From assembly GCF_018613195.1 (NCBI RefSeq), contig NZ_JAGGQQ010000010.1:62001-126000 (forward strand): DNA of 64,000 nt. Reading direction: 5' to 3'. Position 1 is the first letter of the stretch; every line of letters starts with the position of its first letter. Both the position numbers and the translations under genes were made by a program. The notes under the pieces were generated by a model. The model was given only the letters and a program-made list of their open reading frames with translations, had not been told where the DNA came from and searched no databases. Of this stretch, positions 9,277 through 18,506 are shown one piece after another. This DNA comes from Bacillus sp. ISL-45 (GTDB taxonomy: Bacteria > Bacillota > Bacilli > Bacillales > Cytobacillaceae).

Positions 9277-10050
9277 TTAAATAAGTGCCTTTAAAAAATC
9301 AATCCATTTTTCCATTTCTGGAATGCGATTCTGGCTTTTATGCCATTGAATCGCTGACAGTGACTGAGCAAGTGCGTACCATTTCATCCGTTGCTTAAGA
9401 CTTTCGGTCAGGATGATGCCGTATTTATTCAGCCAGTCCTCCCATTCCTCAACTGGAATATAGGAATACAAGAGAAGTCCAAGGTCGATGGCAGGGTCGG
9501 CGATCATTGCGCCATCCCAGTCGATTAAATACAACTGGTTGTCTTCGGTAAGCAGCCAGTTGTTATGATTTACATCACAATGGCAGACAACCTTTTCGTC
9601 AACATCGATATGGCCAACGTTTGCAGTTAAAAACTTAAACGAATCTATGACAGCCTGCTTCGTACGAAGCTCCTCATCCAATTCCTCATTCAGGGCATGA
9701 AGGAACATCTCGGGTTTCAGCGGGCTTTTTCCCAGCCTGGTAAGCATCCCAAGAAGCGGTTCTGACGCATGGATTTTCTTCAACAGCTTGGCCACACAGT
9801 CATTGTTCATATCCCCGGGCTTCAGCTCTCGTCCATTCATCCATTGCTGTGCCGTAATAACATCTCCGTTTTCTAACCTTTTCGTCCAAACAAGCTTGGG
9901 TACAATTCCTTCTGCGGAGAGAACAGCAAGAAAAGGGGATGAATTACGTTTAAGAAACAGCCTTTGTTCTTCATGCTGCGCAAAATAAGCGGCACCGGTT
10001 GCACCGCCTGCAGGAACGATCTCCCAATCCTGTCCAAATAAATGTTCCAA
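9277..10050 (-). CDS. ytmP: YtmP, aminoglycoside phosphotransferase-fold kinase
   Basis: 257 residues with the APH/choline-kinase fold: catalytic loop CHCDVNHNNW near residue 157 (Asp base, Asn metal ligand) and the metal-binding LIDWDGA near residue 178. The family phosphorylates small hydroxyl compounds such as choline, methylthioribose or aminoglycosides; the substrate here is unknown. In B. subtilis it sits with ytzH, trmB and amyX, as here. Cytosolic. A resistance role is unlikely given the conserved chromosomal context. Confidence 0.83.
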   Translation of the reverse strand: MEHLFGQDWEIVPAGGATGAAYFAQHEEQRLFLKRNSSPFLAVLSAEGIVPKLVWTKRLENGDVITAQQWMNGRELKPGDMNNDCVAKLLKKIHASEPLLGMLTRLGKSPLKPEMFLHALNEELDEELRTKQAVIDSFKFLTANVGHIDVDEKVVCHCDVNHNNWLLTEDNQLYLIDWDGAMIADPAIDLGLLLYSYIPVEEWEDWLNKYGIILTESLKQRMKWYALAQSLSAIQWHKSQNRIPEMEKWIDFLKALI

Positions 10051-10334
10051 AGTTAGTCACCTTCATTTATCACTATTTCCCTTATGCTAAAAAACCGGAA
10101 ATGGATTCTATAAAATCAAAATTCACTGTTGTACTTATTATCGGAAATAAAAAGACAGCTATTGATAGAAAAATCCACACACAATAGCTATCCTATAAAT
10201 TTTATCCCCTAGAGGCTGAGTACGTCAACCCCATGGATCTTAAATTAATATTGTGAAAAAGTTATCAAAAGAAAAGCAAAAGCTCTTTTATTAGCAGGAG
10301 AGGGCACTCGACTGCGGAGTATTAGTGAGTCTCA

Positions 10335-12485
10335 CTATTTTGCCAGAACAAACAACGAACATGGCTCCAGCAGGACTTTATCTCCATCTATATGGCGAAA
10401 TGGCTGTGCTGAAGCCTTTTCATGGTCGGCGAGGACACTCCATTTTGTATCTTCCGTAAGTTCCACAAGATGCTGATCCATTGTTGGGTTAATGAACACA
10501 ATTATTTTTTCCCAATGTCCTCTATCTTCTATTTCCGTCAGCGCATAGCCAATCAACGGAACTGGCAATTGTAAGAACCCCATCCGCCTGCGGATCTGTT
10601 CATTGTCCGGAAGACGGAAAACTTCGTTCGATCTGCGAATGTCGATAATTCCTTTGATGTATTCGACATTATCCATGTTTGCATCACGCAGGTCCCAATC
10701 GAGCCAGTTTATTTCATCAGGAGACCGGTAGCTGTTGCCAATCCCTTTTTTCGACCTGAAAAATTCCTGGCCGCTGTGCAAAAATGGAATCCCCTGTGCC
10801 AGCAAGACCATCGAAGTCGCCAGTCTGTGCTGCTTTTTTAAAATAGCTTCATCCTGGTCAGGATCACTTATTTTCAGCTTATCCCACAATGTATGGTTAT
10901 CATGCGATTCAATGTAATTCACGGATTGTCCCGGCTGCAAAAACAGGCCATGTTTCCGCTTTCCGATGCCTACGCTACCAGCCATCACCTGTTTGGCTGC
11001 TTCCAGATAGCGATCATTGCCTAAAGCGTAGCCTTTATCATAAATATTAAAGGTACTGCCTTTAATGGAATCCCGGAACCAATCATTGAACTGGCCTATT
11101 CCAGGCAGTTTTGACTGATTCGAAATATTGGCTTTCCGATCAGGCGGGAGCGGAGTATTCAGGTCCCAGCCTTCCCCTATGATCAATATATCGGGACTCA
11201 CGGTATTTACCGCATTCCTGACAGCTGTCATTGTATCCGTATCCAAAATGCCCATTAAATCAAAGCGGAAGCCGTCAACATGATATTCATTCAGCCAATA
11301 CATAACAGAATCAACAATGTATTTTCTCGCCATCAGCCTTTCGGAGGCAATATCGTTCCCCACTCCGGTCCCATTTGAAGGAAGGCCGTGTGCATCGTGG
11401 CGGAAATAATAGCCGGGAACGATTTTTTCAAAAGGTGACTCCTCGCGGATGTAGACGTGATTATAGACCACGTCCATAATGACGCCCACCCCCTGGAAAT
11501 GTATGGCATTAATCAACTGTTTCAGCTCGGTGATCCTGTTATAGGGATCTTCGGGGTCAGACGCATAGCTCCCATCTGGTACATTATAATGAACCGGGTT
11601 ATATCCCCAGTTATAGTCCCTGGCGCGGTCCAGTTCGTCTACTCCCTCAAAATCGTGAAAAGGCAGCAGTTCTATATGCGTGACTCCCAGGTTTTTAATG
11701 TAAGAAAGTCCAGTCTCCATTCCGTTAGCACTTTTTGTGTCTGCTTCCGCTGCACCCAGGTATGTCCCTTTCCTGATAGCTCCACTGTGCGGATGCATCG
11801 TCAGGTCCCTGATATGGACTTCATAGATGATGGCGTCAACTGGCTGGATTAATTTCGCGACGTCAATATGGGCTGCCTTGGCATTTTCCGTGTCGATGAC
11901 CACGCCATATTCACCATTGACAGTTAAAGCAGTTGCATATGGGTCAACAGCTTCTCTCCATTCAAGGTTGATACAGACCATGAACGAGTACTTGTAAAGC
12001 TCCAGGTTCCGGTCTACCTCAATATGCCATACGCCCTTATCGGCCCGGTTCATATCAAAAAGCTCAGGGGTCTCGTCATCTTCCTTGAAAAGCCTCAGCT
12101 TTACTTTTGTAGCGGTCGGAGCCCATAGCTTGAAAATGGTCCTTTCAGCTGTATGGCTGACACCAAGGTCATCCCCGCCGTAAAAAAATAATGAATCAAA
12201 TTCCTCCGTTCGGATGACTGCTCCGATTTGCAGATCCGTTTGTCCGCCATGCTCATCTAAAATCACATAAGTTTTACCTAACTCAGGCCTGATACTGCAT
12301 AAGCAAATGTATTTTACTGCATCCTCCAGCAATACCTTCTCCTGGATTGCCAATGGCAAATCAACGCCTTCTCCTTTTAGGCGGAACTCATTGGAGGTTC
12401 CTTCAAAATATGAATAAGGAAGCAATACGGTAATAACATCCACTTGATCAAGATAGGCGTTAAATTCCCTTTCAATGGCAATCAT
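10335..12485 (-). CDS. amyX: Type I pullulanase AmyX
   Basis: 716 residues without a signal peptide, so intracellular. An N-terminal CBM48-like region (FKLWAPTATKVKLRLF) precedes a GH13 barrel. The signature YNWGYNPVHYNVPDGSY marks type I pullulanases. GH13 motifs are DVVYNHV, GFRFDLMG near residue 405 (nucleophile Asp), IGEGWDL near residue 438 (acid/base Glu) and ESHDNHT near residue 528. It cleaves alpha-1,6 branches of glycogen-like glucans or maltodextrin. The start codon overlaps the end of ytlR by 14 bp, so the two are translationally linked. Confidence 0.93.
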   Translation of the reverse strand: MIAIEREFNAYLDQVDVITVLLPYSYFEGTSNEFRLKGEGVDLPLAIQEKVLLEDAVKYICLCSIRPELGKTYVILDEHGGQTDLQIGAVIRTEEFDSLFFYGGDDLGVSHTAERTIFKLWAPTATKVKLRLFKEDDETPELFDMNRADKGVWHIEVDRNLELYKYSFMVCINLEWREAVDPYATALTVNGEYGVVIDTENAKAAHIDVAKLIQPVDAIIYEVHIRDLTMHPHSGAIRKGTYLGAAEADTKSANGMETGLSYIKNLGVTHIELLPFHDFEGVDELDRARDYNWGYNPVHYNVPDGSYASDPEDPYNRITELKQLINAIHFQGVGVIMDVVYNHVYIREESPFEKIVPGYYFRHDAHGLPSNGTGVGNDIASERLMARKYIVDSVMYWLNEYHVDGFRFDLMGILDTDTMTAVRNAVNTVSPDILIIGEGWDLNTPLPPDRKANISNQSKLPGIGQFNDWFRDSIKGSTFNIYDKGYALGNDRYLEAAKQVMAGSVGIGKRKHGLFLQPGQSVNYIESHDNHTLWDKLKISDPDQDEAILKKQHRLATSMVLLAQGIPFLHSGQEFFRSKKGIGNSYRSPDEINWLDWDLRDANMDNVEYIKGIIDIRRSNEVFRLPDNEQIRRRMGFLQLPVPLIGYALTEIEDRGHWEKIIVFINPTMDQHLVELTEDTKWSVLADHEKASAQPFRHIDGDKVLLEPCSLFVLAK

Positions 12486-13452
12486 TCATTTTCAACTCCT
12501 CGGTATGCCCTGGAATGCTTTTTCCAGATAGAATTTTCAAGGCTTTTGGACATGCCTGGATTTTCAGCGGTGTATGTCCGATTGTTTCACCATCTGCATG
12601 AGCTAAAACTTTGGCAGTGGATTCAATGGTGATCGATTTACCGGTAAACTGCTCGACCTCCCGGAATTTTGTATGCTTTCCCCAGAAGACACTGATGAAA
12701 ACCATTAACAGCTTCAATCTCGAGATCTGATGCACGACCGTTACGTCGAGAATCCCGTCATCCGGGAGAGCAGCTGGAGCGATCTTCATGCCCCCTCCGT
12801 AGTATGGCTGGTTCGAAACGGTGACAAACCAGGCTTTGCTATATTTATACACTTTGCCATCAACCGTCACTTCAACTGGAATCGTCCTGAAAGTGAGCAG
12901 TTTTTTAACAAGGATATAAACATAGACCAGCCTTCCTAATGAAAAACGGTTCAGGAGACCTTTCATCCGGGAGTCATTTGAATCCTTTGCGACAGCAGCA
13001 TCAAAGCCTACTCCCATATTATTCATGAAATAGGTTTCCTGTAATTCATTATGCTGAATTTTTCCGATATCGATTTCCAAGGTGTGGCCATTACTTTTAT
13101 CAACGATCAAATTGAAGGCATGTACTGACTTTTTCGGTATTTCAAAGCCTCTTGAAAAATCATTCCCTGAACCGCCTGGGATGAACCCGACAGTAATGTT
13201 CGAATAGGACGCCGCTCCGTTCACCACTTCATGCAATGTTCCGTCCCCTCCGACTGCCGCAATTACTGCGGGTGTGCCGTCAGTTTTTCGGGCTAAAGAC
13301 TCTGCCAGCTCCTGCGCATGTCCCGGGTATTCAGTAAAAAAAGCAAGATACGGAATGTCCAGGTCCTCCAGCTCTATCTCTATGTTTCTCCAAATCTCCC
13401 GGCAGCTCCCATTTTTCGCATTGGGATTGACGATAAAATAGATCTTCTCCAT
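12472..13452 (-). CDS. ytlR: YtlR, diacylglycerol/lipid kinase family protein
   Basis: 326 residues of the DagK catalytic family. VNPNAKNG at the N-terminus, the nucleotide motif GGDGTLHEV near residues 66-74 and GGSGNDFSRG near residue 98 are the family hallmarks. Such enzymes phosphorylate diacylglycerol, sphingosine-like or related lipids at the inner membrane face; the substrate is not known here and B. subtilis DgkB is a separate protein. It overlaps amyX by 14 bp and lies just downstream of ytlQ. Confidence 0.85.
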   Translation of the reverse strand: MEKIYFIVNPNAKNGSCREIWRNIEIELEDLDIPYLAFFTEYPGHAQELAESLARKTDGTPAVIAAVGGDGTLHEVVNGAASYSNITVGFIPGGSGNDFSRGFEIPKKSVHAFNLIVDKSNGHTLEIDIGKIQHNELQETYFMNNMGVGFDAAVAKDSNDSRMKGLLNRFSLGRLVYVYILVKKLLTFRTIPVEVTVDGKVYKYSKAWFVTVSNQPYYGGGMKIAPAALPDDGILDVTVVHQISRLKLLMVFISVFWGKHTKFREVEQFTGKSITIESTAKVLAHADGETIGHTPLKIQACPKALKILSGKSIPGHTEELKMNDCH

Positions 13453-13484
13453 ACGATCAACCTTTATCTAATTAATAGGTCTTT

Positions 13485-14435
13485 TTATTGTTCGCTCTTC
13501 GAATTGTTTTCCCACTCAAGCCTTCTGACTGATGTTGTCTGGCCATATTGCAAAAGAACCTGTGCTGCTTTTAATTGCATATGCTTCAATGGAGATTTCA
13601 TGCCTCTTAGGGCCATGAACCAGTCCTCGAAGTTTCGTTTTTCAATGAATTGTACGCCATAAGGCGGCAGTGGATAGTCGATGAACCCATTCCTGCTGAT
13701 CAGCAGCTTTTGCACCGGAAGCTCAACACCGTACATATCGAAAAGAGTCTTGACGATTTTCTCTGTCCGGTTTAGTGCAATCAGCGGATTCAGGATTTTT
13801 TTTTCCTTATTCCTCGTTTTCTTGATCCAGAAGCGGTCCTTGGACCCGACATAAGCAGCATTCTCTTCGGCTTCGATGAACGCAATGCACATGGCTGCAG
13901 CTGGAGTGATGATGATCAGCTCTGCCTCGACCGGCGCTTTTTTTAATAAAAATATAGGCTTATATAAAATGAGAAAGGTATCAGGAAATCGCTGCAGTAA
14001 AAATTTCAGGGTCGGATCGCTGACGAATTCTTTTGCAATGAATGACCTTTCCGTCAATGTCGAGCTGGCCCATTTCAGCTGGAATGGAAGCAATCCGTCG
14101 AGGAAATGCTGTTTTAATTCCTCAATTGACTGTAAGTTGCTGATTGAATTCAACATACCGTCATCCATCAGCTGATCCTGATCTTCCCGGAAGCTCTCCT
14201 CCTTCATAGGCTCTGGCTGGCGCACCATGCTTTTGAGCTTATGAAGGAAATTATTTGGCTCCTCCTCCTGATGGATATCAAAGTGATTTCCAATAGTTTG
14301 TTCAGGACTGTTTTCCCATTTCTCCCTTATGCCCTCCCATTGTTTTTTCTTCAGACGGACATATCTTGAAGGATAAAGGTAAATGTCCTGGGCATATCGT
14401 GATACGTAGTCCTGGAGCTTGATTAATTGTGCCAT
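13485..14435 (-). CDS. ytlQ: YtlQ family protein (NERD-like)
   Basis: 316 residues, no signal peptide or membrane segment. The C-terminal half (ELIIITPAAAMCIAFIEAEENA ... RFWIKKTRNKEKKILNPLIALNRTEKIV) resembles the nuclease-related NERD domain, a restriction-fold module. The N-terminus is charged and helical. Start ATG 14435 follows GGCAGGT; the longer frame to 14474 lacks a ribosome site and overlaps thpR. It is placed between thpR and ytlR as in B. subtilis. No function is established. Confidence 0.75.
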   Translation of the reverse strand: MAQLIKLQDYVSRYAQDIYLYPSRYVRLKKKQWEGIREKWENSPEQTIGNHFDIHQEEEPNNFLHKLKSMVRQPEPMKEESFREDQDQLMDDGMLNSISNLQSIEELKQHFLDGLLPFQLKWASSTLTERSFIAKEFVSDPTLKFLLQRFPDTFLILYKPIFLLKKAPVEAELIIITPAAAMCIAFIEAEENAAYVGSKDRFWIKKTRNKEKKILNPLIALNRTEKIVKTLFDMYGVELPVQKLLISRNGFIDYPLPPYGVQFIEKRNFEDWFMALRGMKSPLKHMQLKAAQVLLQYGQTTSVRRLEWENNSKSEQ

Positions 14436-14470
14436 TATTCGACCTGCCTTTAATCCGGCTTCCCATCGCA

Positions 14471-15031
14471 TCAAGAACGGGAAGCAAGCGGGAATAGTGT
14501 AATTGGTTCATATTTTGGACTTTTCCCCAAATGAGTCTTGTACAAAACGACCCTCTCAGCTTGAAAAGTTAGTTCTTTCTTAAAAGGGTTGACTGCATCC
14601 AGCTGGTCAGCTTTAAAGGCTTCCTCGCCTGCCCACTTCCTTGCCATGGTGATATGTGGGCTGAATGGGCGTGTTTCAAGGGTAAAACCAGCGGCACTGC
14701 ATGCAGAAAAAACCATTTCTCTTATTTGATTTAATTCGGTGGATTTTTCAAGACCTGCCCAAAAAATCCTTGGAGAATCCTTTCGTCCGAAGGTGCCTAA
14801 ATGATTGATCTCCAGTTTAAAAGCTGGTGTATTATTCAAATCAAGCACTTCATTCGCTGCCTTTATCATTGCTTCAGGTGCATTTCCGAGGAAAGCAAGC
14901 GTAATGTGTAAATCCTGTGGATGAACCCAGGTTTTAAAAGGCATTTTTTCCTTCATGCTGTGGATTGTTTCCTCCAGTATTCCTTTTGTCTCCCCAGGAA
15001 GTTCGAGAGCATAGAAATAATGCGTATGCAA
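14471..15031 (-). CDS. thpR: RNA 2',3'-cyclic phosphodiesterase (2'-5' RNA ligase family)
   Basis: 186 residues of the 2H phosphoesterase superfamily: two HxTx motifs, HITL (about residue 42) and HITMARKW (about residue 125). YtlP is the B. subtilis counterpart. The family hydrolyses 2',3'-cyclic phosphates on RNA ends; ligase activity is a side reaction. First gene of the thpR-ytlQ-ytlR-amyX run on the minus strand. Confidence 0.87.
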   Translation of the reverse strand: MHTHYFYALELPGETKGILEETIHSMKEKMPFKTWVHPQDLHITLAFLGNAPEAMIKAANEVLDLNNTPAFKLEINHLGTFGRKDSPRIFWAGLEKSTELNQIREMVFSACSAAGFTLETRPFSPHITMARKWAGEEAFKADQLDAVNPFKKELTFQAERVVLYKTHLGKSPKYEPITLFPLASRS

Positions 15032-15250
15032 TCAAATACACCCTTTCTTGTCCACTTGAATTTATTGTAGCAAATGGCATGTAATATTGGCAGAATTTCC
15101 TTATAAACATTTCTAATCCATACAAGTTGATAGGAATAGTCTTTTTTTATATGATAAAAAGAAGCTATAATTATTTTTCAGTTGATTATCATCAATTATT
15201 CACTTAATTGGAATACTAAAGCAGTCCATCACGATAAAGGAGGCTATCAT

Positions 15251-16186
15251 ATGAGAGTCGTTAATAATATCGCGTCATTAATTGGCGAAACGCCGCTTGT
15301 AAAATTGAATAAGTTGGCACCCGAGGGTGGAGCATCGGTTTACCTCAAGCTTGAAAACTTCAATCCTAGCAAAAGCGTAAAAGACAGGGCTGCATTCAAC
15401 ATGATTGTTTCAGCTGAAAATGAAGGAAAGCTGAAGCCCGGTTCTACAATCATTGAGCCCACAAGCGGCAACACAGGCATCGGCCTGGCAATGAATGCAG
15501 CGGCAAGAGGCTATAAAGCGATCCTGGTCATGCCGGACACGATGACCGAAGAGAGAATCAATTTGTTAAAAGCATATGGAGCAGAAGTCGTGTTAACGCC
15601 AGGCGACGACAAAATGCCAGGAGCAATCAAAAAGGCGGAAGAGTTGGTAAAGGAAATTCCCGATAGCTTCATGCCAATGCAGTTTGAAAATGGAGCGAAT
15701 CCAGACGCCCACAGGCAAACAACAGCAAGAGAAATCGTCGAGGCGATGGAAGAACTGAAAAAGCCTCTCAGCGCGTTCGTCGCTACCGCTGGAACTGGCG
15801 GAACGATCACTGGAACTGGCGAAGCCCTGAAAGAAGAATTCCCTGGACTGGCAGTACACGTTGTTGAACCTGCTGGGTCCCCAGTGCTATCAGGCGGCAA
15901 GCCCGGCAAGCACAAACTGGTCGGCACAAGCCCAGGTTTCATCCCTAAAATCCTCAATCAGGATGTTTATGAAAAAATCCATAAAATCGAGGATGAGGAC
16001 GCCTATGAAACAGCTCGAAGACTGGCCAAAGAAGAAGGCATCCTTGTCGGTCCATCATCCGGAGCCGCCTGCTTTGCAGCCATCAATGTCGCTAAGGACC
16101 TAAATCCCGATGAAGTCGTCATCTGTATTGCCTGTGATACAGGAGAAAGGTACCTATCCAGTGACTTATTCAGGTTTGAGGAATAA
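15251..16186 (+). CDS. ytkP: Cysteine synthase-like PLP enzyme YtkP
   Basis: 311 residues, fold type II PLP enzyme. The Schiff-base lysine is in NPSKSVKDRA (Lys44), and the substrate/phosphate loop TSGNTG follows near residue 73. GTGGTITG near residue 178 is the PLP phosphate cup. This is the O-acetylserine sulfhydrylase pattern; YtkP is a CysK paralogue and its exact substrate is not certain. ATG 15251 has AAAGGAGG 7 nt upstream. Monocistronic with a strong terminator. Confidence 0.88.
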   Translation: MRVVNNIASLIGETPLVKLNKLAPEGGASVYLKLENFNPSKSVKDRAAFNMIVSAENEGKLKPGSTIIEPTSGNTGIGLAMNAAARGYKAILVMPDTMTEERINLLKAYGAEVVLTPGDDKMPGAIKKAEELVKEIPDSFMPMQFENGANPDAHRQTTAREIVEAMEELKKPLSAFVATAGTGGTITGTGEALKEEFPGLAVHVVEPAGSPVLSGGKPGKHKLVGTSPGFIPKILNQDVYEKIHKIEDEDAYETARRLAKEEGILVGPSSGAACFAAINVAKDLNPDEVVICIACDTGERYLSSDLFRFEE

Positions 16187-16197
16187 ACTTTAAGAGG

Positions 16198-16224
16198 ACT
16201 CGCCATGTGATGGCGAGTTTTTTT
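16198..16224 (+). terminator. Terminator of ytkP
   Basis: ACTCGCCAT-GTG-ATGGCGAGT followed by TTTTTT. Confidence 0.93.
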
Positions 16225-16253
16225 ATTATATAAGGGATTGGTGCCTTTTTGGA

Positions 16254-16352
16254 GGTTTCGTACCCTTATAATGCCGATTCCTTTTGCATAAGGGTACCGT
16301 TCCGACGCTTTCGTACCCTTATGACGTCGGTTCCTCTCGCATAAAGGTACCT
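16254..16352 (+). repeat. Tandem inverted phrase around GTACCCTTAT
   Basis: Two units of about 60 bp, each TTTCGTACCCTTAT, 18-nt spacer, ATAAGGGTACC (second arm ATAAAGGTACC in unit two). Each unit is an inverted repeat. Lies between convergent ytkP and speD. Confidence 0.8.
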
Positions 16353-16385
16353 TTCTGGCCATCTCCATTCTTTTCTCAAACTATA

Positions 16386-16423
16386 AAAGACTGCAGACAA
16401 ACCATGGGCCGTCTGCAGTCTTT
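16386..16423 (-). terminator. Terminator of speD
   Basis: Perfect 13-bp stem AAAGACTGCAGAC / GTCTGCAGTCTTT, 12-nt loop, weak T run on the minus strand. Confidence 0.75.
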
Positions 16424-16451
16424 GACTTTGAAGTCACACACCTTATTCGTG

Positions 16452-17300
16452 TTATTCTTCTGTTTCCTCGTCTTCATCTTCAAAGATCGTTCCCGAATGG
16501 AGCGTTACTCCGGAAACGATTTCTTCCATTTCTGCCTGGATTCTTTCCGTGATTTCTTCTCGTTCTTCTGGTGAAAGTGATTCCTTTGTATACCCGAAAA
16601 GATAATTATCCAAATCGAATTCTCTTAGCTTGCATTTTGTATGGAAGAGGTTTTCCTGATAGACATTGACGTCGACCATATCAAATTGATTTTTGATATT
16701 TTCAGGGATATAGTTTTGGATCGAACTGATGTCATGGTCAATGAACAGCTTGTTGCCATCTTTATCCCTCGTAAAGCCCCTGACCTTATAATCCATCGTC
16801 ATGACATCTGTTTCGAAAGAATGGATCAGATAATTCAATGCTTTCAAAGGTGTAATCTCGCCGCAGGTTGAGACATCGATATCGGCACGGAACGTACTGA
16901 TTCCTTCATCAGGATGGAACTCCGGGTACGTATGGACGGTGATATGGCTTTTATCTAGCTGCAAAACGACATTGTCAGGCAGCGGTCCCGGCGACTCATC
17001 ATACGCTTCATCAGGCACCTCGACGACCGGGCCTTCGGAGACCAGGATGGTCACGCTGGCCCCCTGCGGCACATAGTCCTGCTTGGCCACATTCAAGACA
17101 TGCGCCCCAATGATATCTGAAACATGAGTAAGTATTTTAGTCAGCCGGTCAGCATTATACTGTTCATCAATATAATCAAGATAAGCTTCACGCTCTTCTT
17201 TGGTTTTCGTATAACAGATGTCATACATATTAAAACTTAATGATTTCGTAAGATTATTGAATCCATGCAATTCAATATGCTGTTCAGAAGTGAATTTCAT
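16452..17300 (-). CDS. speD: S-adenosylmethionine decarboxylase proenzyme, long E. coli type
   Basis: 282 residues, strikingly like E. coli Spe[74 protein letters not shown] and [16 protein letters not shown]. The proenzyme cuts itself before Ser118 (in LDKSH) to make the pyruvoyl cofactor, and decarboxylates SAM for spermidine synthesis. The B. subtilis SpeD is a short (about 126-residue) form, so this is a different subclass. The C-terminus ends in an acidic tail ([10 protein letters not shown]). ATG 17300 follows GGGGGA. No spermidine synthase gene is in the window. Confidence 0.95.
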   Translation of the reverse strand: MKFTSEQHIELHGFNNLTKSLSFNMYDICYTKTKEEREAYLDYIDEQYNADRLTKILTHVSDIIGAHVLNVAKQDYVPQGASVTILVSEGPVVEVPDEAYDESPGPLPDNVVLQLDKSHITVHTYPEFHPDEGISTFRADIDVSTCGEITPLKALNYLIHSFETDVMTMDYKVRGFTRDKDGNKLFIDHDISSIQNYIPENIKNQFDMVDVNVYQENLFHTKCKLREFDLDNYLFGYTKESLSPEEREEITERIQAEMEEIVSGVTLHSGTIFEDEDEETEE

Positions 17301-17394
17301 TACTGTTCCCCCTGTTCGGTACTCTGCTGTACTGTGTTTGCAATTGAACAAAAGCAGGTATACGGATGATTTAAATATTTTTATGATACCCATT

Positions 17395-17575
17395 CCCTGC
17401 CGAGAAAAAACAAAGCAAGTACGAACCTGGTTATACCTTGGGACAACTTTTCCTTCTCGAGGCTCCATTTTGTCCAAACCTTGCACAACTTTTCTTACTT
17501 TGTCCAAATCTGACAGCTCCTCAACTTTGCCCGCCTTTTTGTCCGAACCTGCCTCCTTCAGACTACAATAAGTGT
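17395..17575 (+). repeat. Degenerate phrase repeats (TTTGTCCAAACC / CACAACTTTTC)
   Basis: Roughly three loose units combining TTTGTCCRAACCT and CAACTTT phrases in the 324-bp gap between speD and dat. Too degenerate for exact unit borders; no ORF with a ribosome site. Confidence 0.5.
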
Positions 17576-17584
17576 CTTCACAAC

Positions 17585-17618
17585 GAAAAAACCTGCAGCT
17601 TTGATAAAAGCTGCAGGT
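17585..17618 (-). terminator. Terminator of dat
   Basis: Minus strand ACCTGCAGCTTT-TATC-AAAGCTGCAGGT followed by TTTTT. Confidence 0.93.
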
Positions 17619-17624
17619 CGAGTA

Positions 17625-18479
17625 TTAAAGCGTGCCGCACTGGCTTTCAATTTCTGCTTTAAAAAGGTTTTGCAGATTCTTTGTAACAGGTCCTGGCTCT
17701 CCGTTTCCAACAGGCTTACCATCAACTTCAACAATTGGCATGACTTCGACTGTCGTGCCAGATGAGAAGACTTCGTCGGCAGAGGACAACTCATCAAGCG
17801 TATATGCCCGCTCCTCAAAAGCAATGTTCTCATTTCTGCAAATCTCAAGAACCTTTTGTCTTGTGATTCCATTGAGAATCAAATTGTCTGCCTGATGCGT
17901 GATGATCACGCCGTCTTTTACGATTGAGATGTTGGAGTGGCTTCCCTCGGTGACTGTTTCTCCCCGATGGAGAATGGCCTCAAAACAGCCGGCCTCTGCT
18001 GCCTTTTGCTTCGACAGCAGATTCCCAAGCAAATTCAGGCTTTTGATGTCACAGCGAAGCCATCGGATGTCTTCATCAAGGATGGTACGAACACCTTTTT
18101 CCATTGGATCGACAGGGCGTGGAACCTTGCGTGTATAAGCGACGAAGGTTGGTGCCACATCTTTTCCTGGGAAAATATGGTTACGTGGTGAAGTTCCTCT
18201 TGTGAACTGCATATACACGATCCCAGTGTCCAATTCGTTTTTTGATATCAGCTCTTCCATTTTTGACTCAAGCTCCTCTGGGCCGTACGGAAGCTTCATC
18301 CTGATTTTTTCTGCACTTTCTACTAACCTGTTCAAATGCTCTTTTCCAGTGAACATTTTGCTGTTATAAACCCGGATCACCTCATATACACCATCACCAA
18401 ATTGATACCCTCTGTCCTCGATGTCTACCTTGGCGACCGCTCTGTCAAGAATCTCGCCGTTAACAATTACATATTCCAT
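17625..18479 (-). CDS. dat: D-amino acid aminotransferase
   Basis: 284 residues, fold type IV PLP transaminase. Lys146 in CDIKSLNLL is the Schiff-base lysine; DRGYQFGDGVYEVIRVY at residues 22-38 and the ending region SSGTTVEVMPIVEVDGKPVGNG are typical of D-alanine transaminases. It interconverts D-Ala and D-Glu, feeding peptidoglycan synthesis. GGGAGGG precedes the ATG. It lies 27 bp after pepV on the same strand, so both are probably one unit: pepV frees amino acids from dipeptides, and dat supplies D-amino acids. Confidence 0.93.
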   Translation of the reverse strand: MEYVIVNGEILDRAVAKVDIEDRGYQFGDGVYEVIRVYNSKMFTGKEHLNRLVESAEKIRMKLPYGPEELESKMEELISKNELDTGIVYMQFTRGTSPRNHIFPGKDVAPTFVAYTRKVPRPVDPMEKGVRTILDEDIRWLRCDIKSLNLLGNLLSKQKAAEAGCFEAILHRGETVTEGSHSNISIVKDGVIITHQADNLILNGITRQKVLEICRNENIAFEERAYTLDELSSADEVFSSGTTVEVMPIVEVDGKPVGNGEPGPVTKNLQNLFKAEIESQCGTL

Positions 18480-18506
18480 TCACTTTTCCCTCCCTAATTT
18501 CTTCCT

